Below are positions 24,054 through 36,803 of a stretch of DNA of 49,476 nucleotides, piece by piece. Position 1 is the stretch's first letter. Each line of letters begins with the position of its first letter. Origin of the DNA: Bigelowiella natans CCMP2755 (lineage: Eukaryota; Cercozoa; Chlorarachniophyceae); NCBI GenBank assembly GCA_000320545.1, contig ADNK01001670.1, forward strand, positions 1-49,476, written 5' to 3'. The translations under genes were made by a program, and so were the position numbers. The notes beneath the pieces are model-generated. The model saw only the letters and a list, made by a program, of their open reading frames with translations, was not told where the DNA came from and searched no databases.

Positions 24054-26032
24054 ATGGGGTTGATGTGCTCCTCGTCGTCGACTGGTGTCAGTTCCACAAT
24101 GACACCTTCCCGGGGGCATAAGCGAGTTCTTCGCCCAAAAAACTTCACTGGAAAGGGTAACAAACGAAAAAAGTTGAGTGATATACGCAGCCTGCTGCTT
24201 GAAGTCAAAGATATTTGTCTCAGAGTTATACCGAATCACCTATCGATCTCGCCATCGGTCGGGCATGACCACAAAAGATATCGACGATGTTGTCGAGAGG
24301 GCAGCGCTCCATAACGAAAGTGCCAAGATTGGAGGATCACTTTGGTAGCGACATCATTTAATGTACATAGAATTCTTAAACACCCAAATAAGTCGATATC
24401 TTCACACTAAAGTAAGCTATGTTTTAATTTGAGAAAATATTCTTTTGCATGACACGAAGGATCAATGAAAAGACAAAATCAGTACGACAGGTTCTTGGCA
24501 TGTCACTTTTTCTCCTTATTGAAAGCACACGCACAAACACGTATCTCTTGTAGGTCTTGGAAGGGCTCCACATGGACATCGAGCCGCTGGTTGAGGTACC
24601 TAAATTTATTAAAGCAGACCATAAATGAATGCTGCACTCGCACCACACATTAATCAGTTTTGCTATCTACATTCGTCGGAATATTTATGCCACAGTCACT
24701 TCCTTTAAAACTTAGCGAATTGCTAATGATCCACGTCATCACAAGTTCTTCATAGAGAGGGAAGAATTTCCCTCAGCGCGTTTCTATCCCAAGTGGGGAG
24801 GTAGTACTATTTTGTTACTACTTATAGCGACTGTGTTATTGGTAGTTGCATTTCCTTCATTTCCCTATACACGCATCCTCCCAGTTTTCTTTCACGAGTG
24901 AGCGACCCAGTTGGAAGAGCAAATGGTTGTATTCCTAACATGGCACTATGAGAGAGTTGTCCTTCCTCAGGAATGGTGTTGGCTCGTAGCTGTAGCAGCA
25001 GCAGCATTGTTAGCGTGTCCTCTGCCTCGGCAGCTTCTGCAGTGATAGGGGGTCACAGGACGGAATCCAAAAGGAACAAAAGTTGGGGGGGGGGGTCAAA
25101 GAATGCCGGTGCGGCGCAAGAGCTGATTGTTCGCCATCACCTCAGGTCAAATGTAGTGGCATTAAATCGGCTTAAATGATCCATATTGTGGGAAATATTG
25201 TCTCTTCATCGGAATTACTCTTGTTCTCTCTCTCTTTTTCTTTCCGCCTCTAACCTCCTTGACACGCACACACGCACGCACACATACTTACTGGAACTCG
25301 CACGGTAGTAAACATTCCCCAACAACTTACAAACTAGCTTTCAAACGGAGGATGGCCAGCTTCTACAGCAACTTGCCCTTCAGGTAGGCAAATGAGTCAT
25401 ATACAGGCCAATTTATAAAGAATAATAAGCATGTTGAATGGGATAAGATGGCAAAATACTCTCTTTCCTCGCCTGTTTCTCCCGATCAAGAGCGCCTCAA
25501 CCACTACGCAAAGAACTATCAAAAGCCCCAGCTTAACTATCCTCCTTCCTCGAAATCCCCTACCCCTACATTTTGGCTGTGATAATTCAATCAGCGTGCA
25601 TTGACCGTGTTCCCAAGATCAAGCGTTGGAGGATTGTTCATCTTCAACAAATACGTATCGAAACACCAAGCTGCCCATACCCACAGATTTCCACGTATGT
25701 ACTCATCGTCAACTTATTATGTTACTCTGCAACTCTCTTGTACAGGAAGCCGAAATCATTCTTGAGGGCCAGCAGGTACTCAGTGAGACTGCATGTGATA
25801 ATGTTCCTTGTAGTATTTGCTTCTCAAACGGTGCGGAGGGATAGGTGGATGTAACAACACGTATGCCTGAATGGTGTTGGATTACAACTGATTTGAAATT
25901 CGATGTCGTGCAATGTTATCAGGAGACGCTAGAAGAGATTTCAAACCAAATCAACGCTCATAAGAGGTATCTGTGCGAGGATTGTAAACAGCGTGGTTGT
26001 GTGTATGTGTGTGTGTGTGTGGGTATGTGTGC

Positions 26033-26073
<41 letters not shown>

Positions 26074-29000
26074 TAATAGAGAAAACGAATAAGAGAGAAA
26101 AATAAGGAAGGAGGAAAAGGATGGCAGAGAATGATAGCAGTCATACAACTATGAGCATGACAATAGATTAATCCTCTAAATACGATCAAAGAAGTACCAA
26201 TCGTTGCAACAACAGCCTAAGATTTAATCTGTGCTCTAACCATTCTTTTGTCTACCCTACAGTGTATTCAACTTCCAAACTCTCGCAATATCGACGAATA
26301 TAAGAGTACTGACAGCATTCATCAACCTCCAATGACACATTCTCGCGTACATATGGTTTCATTTTAGTTTAAGGAATGCCCCCCCCCCCCCCCCCCCCTC
26401 TTTCTCTCTGCGCGCGCGCGCGTGTGTGTATGTGTGTTTCTTCCTGTACGCTACTCGCACAGGATCGTGCTTTCACCGTGATGAGCAACTACTTAGTTGC
26501 ACGGTTATGTACCACAGAAGCTATTGTGAGGGTAAAAAACAATATAATGTGTTATAAATTGTATTTTTATGATATGAAGCTGGGTCAACGGCATCAACTT
26601 GCATGAATTCGATTAGATTGCATCGCTAAGATCATCGTTACTGTTAGCGTTTCTCATTGGCCCTGTTGTCTTACACCTCTGCACGATTATAATCAATGCT
26701 AAGATCTCTAAGCCTATCAAAGTCACTGTGGGCGACTACGACAAGAGAAGAGAGTACCAGCAGTATGCGTGCGAGATTCATCGCACTGGTACCTAATGTC
26801 CTTCGTTCATTCTTTCTTAACCAAAGGACAATCAAAAGCAATTAGAAGCAATTAGAATTGAGCATCAAGCTCCATTTTAATGGATATCTGTCAGACCATT
26901 ATTGTTGCCTCCCCTCTCCCCCCCCCTCATTTTGCATAACGGATATCCGTTCCACGAAGGATCTTCTTTATAATTGTGATTTACCTTGTATTCAGTCGAG
27001 CTTTCTAGCGGAGATTTTTTTGCGACAGTTGAGTTCTCCAAGAAGAACATGAGTGAGCAGGTATTAGCTCCCCTTTATCCTGATCACAGCTTTGATCTCT
27101 TGTGGTAAATGAATTGTGAAAGCCGCTTGGGGGGGGGGGGGGGGGGGGTAAGGGCTAAGAAGACATCATCGTCTCTACATCTAGTACAGCTATTTCACGC
27201 TATTCTCAACTACCACAGTACCAGTACGACTGACACCTCTCAAAATCCACCCAATCATCACTCTGCATGTGATGATCATCACTACTAGTAGAAGCTCAAA
27301 TTGGAGGGATCTGCAGCACAAGAAGGCGGTGTAAACAGCAACCGCAGAAGCAGCCAAAGCAAGGATAGAAGCACTCGCCAATTGTTAGAAAGTCTATCTG
27401 CCTCAAACATCAATACGGAGAACAAAGCAGTAGGCGCATCAAACAAATATGACGAAGGAGATAAGAGGGAGCTAGACGATGATATAGCGGGAACAGCATC
27501 GAGGGAGAGCTGTCTTAAAGAGCTCATTCTCGAGGTAACGATCGTCGAAGGCGCTATTCCTTTATTGTTAACGTGTATAATGTATCTTCATGATGTGAGA
27601 GAACAAGAGAGAGAAAGAAGGGGGGGGGAGAGATCATCGTACGATTACACAGTTGCAGCTCTCCTCGAGGCTATTATGTTGTCGATGATTCCTCGTACAA
27701 TACATGTCAATTCCCCATTCAAATGACCCATCCCCTTATGTCTACTACCCCACTTTATAGCTGGAAAAGAGCCTAAATTTCAACATATCCTCGCTGAAAC
27801 TGTCAGTTTAATTAGAATGATAGACGAGTAGGGGAAGGAGGGGGGGGGGAGGGTTGCAAGTAATGTGTAATCATGGTGGACAACGAACACCGCTAGCTCC
27901 AAGAGATCACTAGATTGCTATAGAAAAGCGAGAGAATATCCGCGTGTAAGAGTGTGTTTGTGTGTGTGCGCGCGCGCGCACGTGTTTTCCATAGGCGTTG
28001 ACAGATGCAGCATTTTAGGCTGTATTGGTAAAATGTAGTATGGCTTGGTTGGATTGATCTTGCATTGGCTTTCGAACAAACACCACAGAAAGATGACGCA
28101 GATGACTCGCTCTGAAAGCAAGCTTTTGGATGAAGCAACGAAGATCTCCTCGTCTTCTCGTGCCTCCGCAACGAAGGATAGTAAAGTCGCTGCGGGAGTG
28201 GACAACAACGATAATGCATGCTCAAAAGACGCTCAGCAGGTAATTTCTACTGCTGCTGCCTTCACCTCTCATGTGAAATAATGCACAGCTATCTTACTTA
28301 TCCTCCTACTGTTTGAAAAGTGTAATATGTATACAACGTGCATCCATTTTGTCCTATGATGCGTTGCATCAGTAGCGCCAAGAATCTACAAAAAATTGGC
28401 AGAGGACCTTCTCTCCTATAATTTTGACATATTTAATGCTGATGTATTATATGCCGTCAAACGAATATTGATCTAGCATCTAAAATACTCTGTTGTTTCC
28501 ACTATATTTCTTCCGTTTTGATCTCTTACACGATCATTCTTCCTCGTTCTCCCGTCACCATATTTCTAAGTCAATCGGTATTTTCCCAGGCGCCTCAAAC
28601 GCTTCCGATATACAATTTCAGAAAGAAGAAATACGCAAAGGCTATCGACGATGTACGTTGTGTTGTTGCGTTGTTGCGAACGTCCTAATATCGGCTTTGC
28701 GTTCTTCGCCATCTTAAATGCACATGTTTTTCCATCTAAGAGCTACGCAGCGAATCTGTTGTGAAAGTGGTGTGTGCAGTTAGTCTGACGCGGCACAATC
28801 GTCATTTCTCTCTTTACCAGATGTACAACGAAGAGAACATCTGTCGGGTTAAGAAGGTGTCCTTTGTGTTCAAAAACCGGCCGCTTGGCTTCCGCATTGA
28901 GGTAGTCATTCTTCTTTCTTCTCATTAATCACATTTGTAAGGCTGCAGAGGAAAGTATGGGAATGCTTTGAACCACTGCCAACATGCCCCTATTATTATC

Positions 29001-30961
29001 ACTACTACTACTACCAATACTACTACTACTTCTGCTGCTGCTGCTGCTGCAACTCGTGCAAGTTAAATTTCCCCCTTGTGGTTCTGCTGTGAGCAGCTTG
29101 CAGGAACCAATGGCCAACCAAAGACGAAGAGGTTCCGTTACATTTGTATTCCGACAACGAACACAGGTAATAGTAATAGCAGCAGGAGCAGAGTAGTAGC
29201 AGGTCTCTGCATCTGCCTGCCTCAGCAGCGAGATGTGTTGTTGGAACAAGATGATGATTTTTGTTGCTCTACTTGTCTTGTCGATGATGCGCTGCTTATC
29301 ACATCAGAGCTACTGAGAAGAGGGATCATTGCTGGCTCAGGCATATTGTCTGTCAACGGCACAGATGTCACACATCCAAGAACCCAACTGAAGTAGTAGC
29401 AGTGCAATATACGAATGGTGTCGTATCAGATTGTAAATAAAAAAATTATTGTGCTGTTGGAGGGAATTTGATCCATATTGAATCGACTCGCTATATTACA
29501 TGTTCCTGTATGCACTGCAGCTCCAGCCCCGTATCACTATTCCTCGCATAAGCAGCGAGAGCAATCGCTGCTCTAACAGGCTTCGTTTCTATATATGTGT
29601 GTTTGTAGATTTCTTGCAACGGAGATCAATAAAAAGAAAAGGGGGCCTGTCAAAATCACATTCGCGGTAGGAAGTTTGCCGTACGTTGCCAACAGCATGA
29701 GCCAATCGTACGATTTGGGAAATAATGTGGCAAGGGAGAGAGGGAGAGATACAGCCATATTTCTTCTGATGGTGGGGGTTCCATGCATTGATAATGGGCA
29801 TGGCATTCATTCCTTCAGGTTATATTGAAGACGACGAATGATGAGGACGATAAGCGGTCTTGTTTGAGTCTCTGACTCTGTCTCCCTGTATCTCAGAACT
29901 TGCGCTTTAATAACTAACAACTAGATTAACCATAAAAAATGTTGAAAGTTGAAAACTTCTGCAGATATTAGCTAGATTGTGCCGTACGCTTAGATGACTC
30001 ATTTAAGCAGAACGTGGGAATTTGGAATTTGGGCATCACATTGATGGCCAGTCAGATGTTGCTACGTACATCAAAAAGCGTGCCTGAAAATGTGTCATGG
30101 GTACATCGATGTAGCACACTTGCAGCATCAATAATGATGGTGAGCACATCTCCCTGGATGTGCGCATCGCATGCTAGCATGGGCAGTCCTTCAGTGGGAA
30201 GACACCTGCATGTTTGCATGTTTAGATGTGATGAACATGCACAGTATGGCAGGCACACAGAGCTAGAGAGGTGGCATGTTCATTGATGATGATCTGAATT
30301 TTTTTTCGTTCCAACGGCGATGAGCTCATCGATGCTGTCTCTAGCTGTGACAACATGTGCATTTTTTGGCAGTATAGAAACTGCTTGTCACGTGAAGGCC
30401 AGAAAGGCACTGTTGTTTGCAACTTCGCAGCAGTGCGCTGCATCCGCACTGCTTGCATTTGAATGTGCGCTTCGATCAATTATTGTCTCTAGCTAGTTAG
30501 TTCGTTGCCAGCTCATTGTGCAAACATGGCACGCGCAGCGCGTTGTGTTATCAGTGTTGCGTTTAGAAGTGCGCGCACAATGAAATCCAAAATGTCTTTT
30601 TGTTGTCGTGCTGGCTAGCGCTAGAGCGGGGCAGATGTTGCACAAGCGCACATGAGCATGCCAGCTGTTTTATTTCCCTATGTAGCCACCATTCCATGTC
30701 CGCACCGGACCCAATATCGTTGAGCCAACAATGATGCAATGAGCCAAAGACGCGTCAATGTGAATAATCTTCTCTTGTTTTTCGTTGCTAATTATTGCAC
30801 TTTATTATTTTTAATCTTCATTCTTCACGCATTTAAACCAAAAAAATAAGCATTGCATGCAAACCATCAGCTCCTATCGCATTTTGTTTCTGTAGGAGAC
30901 GCGGATACCAGCCATCACGAGTAACTTTGGCCATTCAAAGCACCACTTGCAATGTACATAG
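24054..30961 (+). CDS. PDZ-domain protein with possible N-myristoyl/palmitoyl start
   Basis: Exons: 24054-24156, 24191-24344 (both tentative), then 24554-24595, 24746-24800, 24971-25145, 25309-25383, 25632-25694, 25746-25782, 25923-25966, 26263-26305, 26463-26525, 26704-26788, 26996-27060, 27292-27534, 27761-27805, 28093-28239, 28590-28652, 28821-28901, 29229-29392, 29609-29666, 30896-30961. From 24554 every junction is in phase. The product starts MGLMCSSSS, fitting an N-myristoylation site with a nearby Cys for palmitoylation. The middle is unrecognised, with a Ser/Asn-rich linker (27292-27534). Near the C-terminus a PDZ domain is visible: VSFVFKNRPLGFRIE (carboxylate-binding loop), LLRRGIIAGSGILSVNGTDV and KRGPVKITFA. 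A membrane-anchored scaffold role is inferred. The junction between 24344 and 24554 does not fit in phase, so the first two exons may belong elsewhere or a small exon is missing. Confidence 0.72.
26034..26071. repeat. (GA)n microsatellite in the PDZ gene
   Basis: About 19 GA units preceded by a GT-rich stretch, in the intron after exon 25923-25966. Confidence 0.9.
26377..26432. repeat. Poly-C, (CG)n and (GT)n tract before a PDZ-gene exon
   Basis: About 21 C residues, then TCTTTCTCTC, (CG)n and (GT)n, ending some 30 bases before the acceptor of exon 26463-26525. Confidence 0.85.
27129..27148. repeat. Poly-G run in an intron
   Basis: About 20 consecutive G residues between exons 26996-27060 and 27292-27534 of the PDZ gene. 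Confidence 0.9.
30000..30700. repeat. Palindrome-rich island inside the last intron of the PDZ gene
   Basis: This part of the 1.2-kb intron (29667-30895) has the same word bias as the 22.7-23.8k island: many GCATG, TGCA, CATG and GCTAGC/GCTAGCGC words (for example around 30170-30245 and 30490-30665). No microsatellite and no exon-like segment lies in it. Confidence 0.5.
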
Positions 30962-31178
30962 GCAGCAACAACAGAACATTCAACAGCATCTGCCACGATG
31001 CACAGCAATGGCAATCTTCATTTTAGAAGACTCTCAAAAAGTTCGCACGAGCAATTTCTCATCACTACTCCACAAATTCCACAGGATTTGGAATGGGACG
31101 AAGGCCAACAAACTGATGGCTTAAAACTATTTATTTCCATATCTCCCACAGCCATGGCCTTCAGTTCAATTGTTATTG

Positions 31179-32048
31179 TTATTCCTCGAGAGCTGGTGCT
31201 TCCATCGCCGTCATCCCCTTTTGCTGCTCACCTCTTTCTTCAGTGCCGTTATTCCACCCCGCATTGCTACCACTACCCCGATGACCGGTCCATGAAGATC
31301 TTTCTCCTCTCCTCCCCCCCCCTCTTCCTCGAGCTCCTTCTATTCTTCGTCTCTTCCTTATGAAAAAGTGCTGTATACAAGATAACCCATATCGGCATTT
31401 ATTCATGAGACTCAAAACCTTCTGACAAAGATTGGGAAAGGGGGGGGGGGGGGGGGGGGGATGTGGCTGTGGATATTGTGATGATGAATGAGTCAATTAC
31501 CTCCTCAGGAAACTCCTCCTCTCTCTCTGAAACTATCTGACTGCCCTTCATGAGCACGACTTGACGGGTTGCCATGTTTTCGACGTGATATCGTCTCTGA
31601 AAGCAGTTGTCATCATTATCAATATCCCTGCCTCTCGCAATCGCCATTGTCATCAGTTCTCACTCATCACCCTCGCCACACACACCTCATCATCCAAGCC
31701 GTACGACGTCGCTACGATAGTGCCCGTGTCCCCTAAAAACACCGTCAAGTAGCGAACACACACATGATGTTTAAAAAATTGGAAAAACAAAAAAAATCGA
31801 TTCTCAGCCTTACGACGATGATGCGATGTATTTACGACGGCTGTGGTAGGACGAAACACACACACACACAGACACAGACACACACAAACCTTCCCTCATT
31901 CCACGGGAATTCCGTATTGCGACAACGCTCTCGCCCTTTTCAAGATCGTCCTTGCGGACCTTTCGAGTATGAGCAAGAGTTAGTTAGAGTGTACGTTCGT
32001 GGAGAGTTTAAAGTTCTGTTTTTCAGAGGAATAGCAGTAGGTTCTCAT
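31179..32048 (-). CDS. Small SH3-barrel-like protein with RG-rich tail
   Basis: Five exons join in phase: 31995-32048, 31890-31959, 31686-31732, 31501-31596, 31179-31421, giving about 169 aa. The middle (KGESVVAIRNSRGMREGDTG, then TIVATSYGLDDE and RRYHVENMATRQVVLMKG) has the turn and strand pattern of small SH3/KOW-like barrels ('G..V.a......GdtG.v'); this is a resemblance, not a firm family call. The tail is basic and rich in RG/GR, suggesting nucleic-acid or membrane contact. The start Met lies only a few bases from the stop of the upstream same-strand gene, so this may instead be the true 3' end of that gene. A plus-strand ORF at 31764-32057 overlaps but lacks splice support. Confidence 0.5.
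31440..31461. repeat. Poly-G run acting as a poly-C tract at a 3' splice site
   Basis: About 22 G on plus, so poly-C on the minus strand, beginning 20 bases from the acceptor of exon 31179-31421. Confidence 0.85.
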
Positions 32049-32053
32049 TGTAG

Positions 32054-32737
32054 CTAAGAAGCAAGCTTGCTAGCAGAATAGCACCCCAAATCCTGGAACA
32101 AAGCGGGCCTGCTCGCCAGAGCGCCTGAACTCCATTCTTTCTTCAACTGATCAATGTGAAAACGACAAAACGAGAGGTGAGGGTGTGTTTCCCCCCTCCT
32201 CACAGCTTGGAGGAAGCAGAATGCGAGGAGCTGCATGGGACATGTTGTCAAATGCTGTACATTTTATAATATCGTCAAGCGCTTCTGGAGCATTATCACG
32301 CGATGTGTCACCGCCTCGCCATTGTCTTTGGGCATGGCCAAATAATCTCCTTTTGTATGAAGCAGGAGGACGATAGGAGCTGCCACCGGCTCTGCTGTCT
32401 CCGTATCGCCTGAATTTGGAGTTGGGAGGTGGGTGGGTGGGTGGGTGGGGGGCAGATTCAGCAGAAGAATGCAAGGACAGAGAAAGCAAAGTACTACTGA
32501 TACGTGTTGATGTGATGTGCTTATGGTGTCAATCAATGAAGGCAATGGTGTTCAATGACTATCGATGATTGATAGATCACCTCCTCCCTTGCATTGACCC
32601 GTATATTCCTCTTTTACCACTGTAATTATTATGCATCATTCGAGTTAGTCATAACGGCATTGAAGTCGAAGTAGTAACACGAATCCGATCATCGCAACAT
32701 CATCATCCAGTGATGTTCCCAGAGGGGTTGCCCCAGC

Positions 32738-32777
<40 letters not shown>

Positions 32778-32846
32778 GTGCGTGCGTGTGTAATATGGTT
32801 TTGGATGTGTTTCATAACTGGTATACATACCCACACCAGCACACAA

Positions 32847-32893
<47 letters not shown>

Positions 32894-35800
32894 CTATCTT
32901 TGTAATAAGGGCGTGGCATAGAGACGATGGTAAGCAAGAGATGTTAACCTGCTTCCTCTTCCTTGAATACCGCTGCCTCTCCTCACCCTACCACCACCAG
33001 CAGCAGCAGCAGCACCCCGTCCCCCACCGGAATAATCCTTTTTCACTGGGAACACCTCGTCCGCAGATACCCAGAAGCGTGCCCCACGGAAGCTGATGAG
33101 ATACTCCTTCCGCAGCGTGTAGGTGACATTTCGCCAAGATCCGTTGATGAAGAACTCCCCAGCGTCAAAAGCGTAGGCCGCTTTCGCATCATCCACGCCA
33201 TCACGACGACTCAACGCCGCGTTCCTGGCCTCATCTGTAGCACCACCGGCACTGTCCCTCGTCGTGTTTGATCTGATTTGGTCGCCGCCGCTCTCCCCTC
33301 CCCCGTCCATCTCCACGTCCATATCTTGCGGCGGGTTGCTCGGTTGGGGTGAAGAAACGGCAGGTCTTAGCGGAATGGCCTTTGATTCGTAGAAAAGCGT
33401 GCGATTGTCCGGAGCTAAGCCTAGAACGGATGAGGCGGATCGCTCGCCGCGACCGAGGCTCCTCACCAGCTGTGGCACGGTTGCGTTGTAGCGTTTTCTC
33501 ACCGTAATCTTGTGAAACATCGAGCGGATCATCTCTTTCCTCTTAATCTTGTAATCATCGTCGCCATCATCATCACCATTCTTACCATCAGCATCGTGTT
33601 TTGTTGGTGCCAATGAAGAATACTCGGTGGCATTAGTATTATTCTGTTGTGCTACTGTTGCTGCTGCGGCGTGCGCCGTATTGGTGTTGTTTTCCCAGAG
33701 CAGCTGGACGAGATCGGGTTCTGTAATTCGGCGCTTGATGAGTATGTGAGTCCCATTGATGGCGGATATGTTGGCGAAGTTGATCGGTGCCGTCTTAATG
33801 CGAACGTCCTTAATGCGCCCACGCACACGAATACGCATCAGCGCTCCACAAGACAGCTTCAGAGAAGCGGTGGAATATGGTGATGAAGCTGGCGACCTTG
33901 CCGTCCGTTCCCCTCCCTTCGTCGAGGTATTTTTGATACTACTGCCACTACCACCGTGAGTGGCATTATTACTCCTCGGCTGACGTCCAAGGCGCTCCCT
34001 GTCCTCGTCCGTTAGGATCTTCTCAGCTATCACCACAGAGTCGTTACGCAGTGCAAAGATGTCGGGAAGCCGTGTCACCACCTGCGCGTTGAAGGGAATC
34101 TCAGACTGCAGAGAGATGAGATCCCTATGCCGCTGCACCAGCGATCTGTTCAGAAGGTTCAACGCCTTTAGATGCTCCCAGGACACGTTGGAGACCGCTG
34201 AGAACCGTTGCCGGTTGTGAACGACTCTTAAGAATTTCACGGTGGTTTTCTCCCTGGCCTCTCTCCTCTCCAGCTCGTGTGTGAGCTGAAGTTGCACCTT
34301 GGCGGCGTCCGTGCTATCTCCTTTGCCGCCGTCGTGTTGTTGAAGAAGGAGATTGTACTGCTGGTCCATCGACAGCGATGATGATGGTGCAAACAGTGCG
34401 TCTTGGCTGGTAGCGAAAGTGGGGTCGCCGTAGGTGCTGTTAAAGCTGCTACTGATGTTGTTGTTATTGTTGTTGTTGTGTGGAGTGCCCTGGCTGTAAA
34501 TGCTTCCGTTTTCGGTGGGGGGGCGCATCGCCATCAGGCGATTTTCGAGGTTGTACCGGAGAGATTTCTTATTAATTCCTAGCCCAAAATTGAAGATTTC
34601 GTCAACGGTAATACTACTGCCATTTGTTGCGTTATTATCGTTTCTCTGGTCGTTTCCAATGGATGATGACGGCGGTCCCATTCCTTGTAACTGAGGCAAA
34701 GAAAAAATTTCACTGCGGCCAAGTGTTGTTTCTTTGCCCCCACTACTATCCCCTATTCCGTTTTGGCTCTTATCTTCCAATTTTCTTATAAATTCATCGA
34801 ATTTTGCGTCGGAATTGCGAATTTCTGCGAGGGAGTAAGAGTCTGGTAGAGGGATGGGAGGTGGCAGCTGCTCTCCATCTAGACTGAGCCTACGGATATA
34901 ATAGTAATGGCAGCAAGAAAGAAAATATAGCAAGTGGGAGGAGGGAGAAGAATATCATTGGGGACTGTGGCGAGTGACGAATCTCTAGGCAGCCTTTTAT
35001 GATAGCTACAGTCGTGAGAAATCAAGATACTATTTTGGGGGGGGTTGGTACTTTTGGTAATAATACCTGTTGTTGTATCGACCGGTTGATGCCGACTTAA
35101 GAGTATTCGACAGCTGGAGGAGATTTGGTAACGACGACAAGTGCGAATCCTCGGCATTAATCCCAATTGCTGCTGGTGCACCACCCGTTGCTGCAGCCGC
35201 TCTCTGATTCCGTCCTTCCATATCTACGTCTGCATGGGCAGGATTGCGTCCTCCTTCACCGTGGTGTCGTTGTAGGGGCGGGGGGGAGATCGAGGCTAAG
35301 ATACTTCGACCTCCTCCTCCACCTTCACTTTGCTCTCCGTGTGCTCCTTGTGGGAACGTTGGAGTAGCAGTGCCCGTCTGTCCGCCGTCCATGGCAAGGT
35401 GTCTTGAAGGAAATCGCTCATCTTCTCGGTGATGCTCCCTCTCGCCACTTCGAAATGTCGACCCTCTGCAACATAGAACAGAACAAAGGCGCGATTAATT
35501 AAATGCGAAGAAAACTTCCAAGGATTACTTGGAAAATAGATGATATGCGAACTCAATGACTGGGTTGAATAGTTGGACATTTTAACCATAATTACACTTA
35601 AGTAGACCTTTGTCGCGTTCGGGAGAAATCACGATGTCGTGGAAGAAAATTTCGTCGTGGGATTGTTTTACTTTGATAGCCTGGATTGCCGTTGCCATCA
35701 CGCTGCTCATTCCCCCCCCTGCGTTCACTGGCATCACGATTGTTGGTGCGAGCATACCTGCTGCTTCGAGTGGGGGTTTTATATCTGCGATCGTCGTCAT

Positions 35801-36445
35801 ATTCTCTCAAAGGCTGTCGGTACTGGGAATACCGTGAGTTTCCTCCCCTGTTATCCCGAGAGTATCTTGGCCTTGAGCCACGATCATCAACATCGCCTCT
35901 CCGTTGGTTCCTGACCCTGCCTCTGCGGTAGTATTCTGGATATTGAAAAATAATAACGGGGAGGTTTCAGATTACTCAGCAGAAGACTTACTAATTATTT
36001 GTATTATGTAGTAACCTGTCCTACGCGTGCGCAATTGAGACCGAGAACGGGAAGAGCGTCTTGCGTAAGGTGAATCTGCCAACAATCCAAGGACAAATCA
36101 GCAGTTTTCTCTCAGAAATTCTCTCAATACGGTACCTCTTCGTGATTCCGAAGACGAGGACCTAGACAAAGGTGGAAGATGGAGCTTCGATTCCTGGCTA
36201 GATGATTTCGTCCCTAGAAAATAAAGATATAAACAAACAATGCGAACTCCCACTTGTTCAACACCACGGCTTTGTATACCTCTGTCCTCGAATGATCCAA
36301 CACTGCTAGAGGACCCAGAAATTAGTGGATACTTTTTGTCAGGTTTGCCCACGGCTGCCGTTAGTCCCAATATGAGTAGAGCCGCTAACATCCACTCCAG
36401 CAGCATTCCTCCCCGTCGGTCTGCGGAGCCCCCTTGGGGCGCCAT
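32054..36445 (-). CDS. Secreted, sequon-rich protein of unknown family
   Basis: Eight exons join in phase: 36280-36445, 36136-36213, 36016-36075, 35608-35935, 35067-35465, 32949-34889, 32204-32409, 32054-32146, about 1,090 aa. Residues near the start (MLLEWMLAALLILGLTAAVG) form a signal peptide or anchor. An Arg/Ser/Tyr-rich stretch follows (exons 2-4), then an Ala/Gly/Asn-rich region. The 1,941-bp exon carries around twenty N-x-S/T sequons and segments such as FFINGSWRNVTYTLRKEYLI and LMRIRVRGRIKDVRIK that look like beta strands. I do not recognise the family. Passage through the ER/Golgi is inferred from signal plus sequons; a wall, matrix or surface role is possible. The last two exons are less certain because a second open frame (GDTETAEPVAAPIVLLL) overlaps exon 7. 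Confidence 0.65.
32740..32890. repeat. (GT)n and (AT)n microsatellites in the secreted-protein gene
   Basis: A GT run (32740-32791) and an AT run (32844-32888) lie in the intron between exons 32949-34889 and 32204-32409. Confidence 0.9.
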
Positions 36446-36803
36446 TGTATTGGAACACCAGAAGTGGGAACTTCCAGATCTCCAACTTCATCCATATTCC
36501 TTCTCGGCAAGACTGTTTTAACTGGTTTAATTATTCGGTGATTTTTTCGCGGGAAAACGTGCGAGTCACACTGATGATGAGAGATGAAGAAGCACTGCAG
36601 TAGGATACTCCTGGCGAAACCCATTCACACCAAAAATTAGAGATCAGGAATCTCCAAATTTCGAGTCTCGCTTTGGGGCGTACCATCATTTTTTGATTTC
36701 TGAATTTTACAAGGCGGATAATCTCCTAAAACCATCCTCATCTATATTGCACACTTTATACATTTAAGTCTGAAAAAAAATAACGCATCGGGAGTCATCG
36801 GAG
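36446..36803. other. Divergent promoter region
   Basis: This 358-bp gap separates the starts of the secreted-protein gene (minus) and the TTLL gene (plus) and should hold both promoters. I see no motif I can name with confidence. Confidence 0.4.

Noticed and set aside
31764-32057. 97-codon plus-strand ORF with a plausible C-terminus
   Set aside because: The minus strand gives five phase-consistent exons across the same DNA, and the plus ORF begins in a CA repeat.
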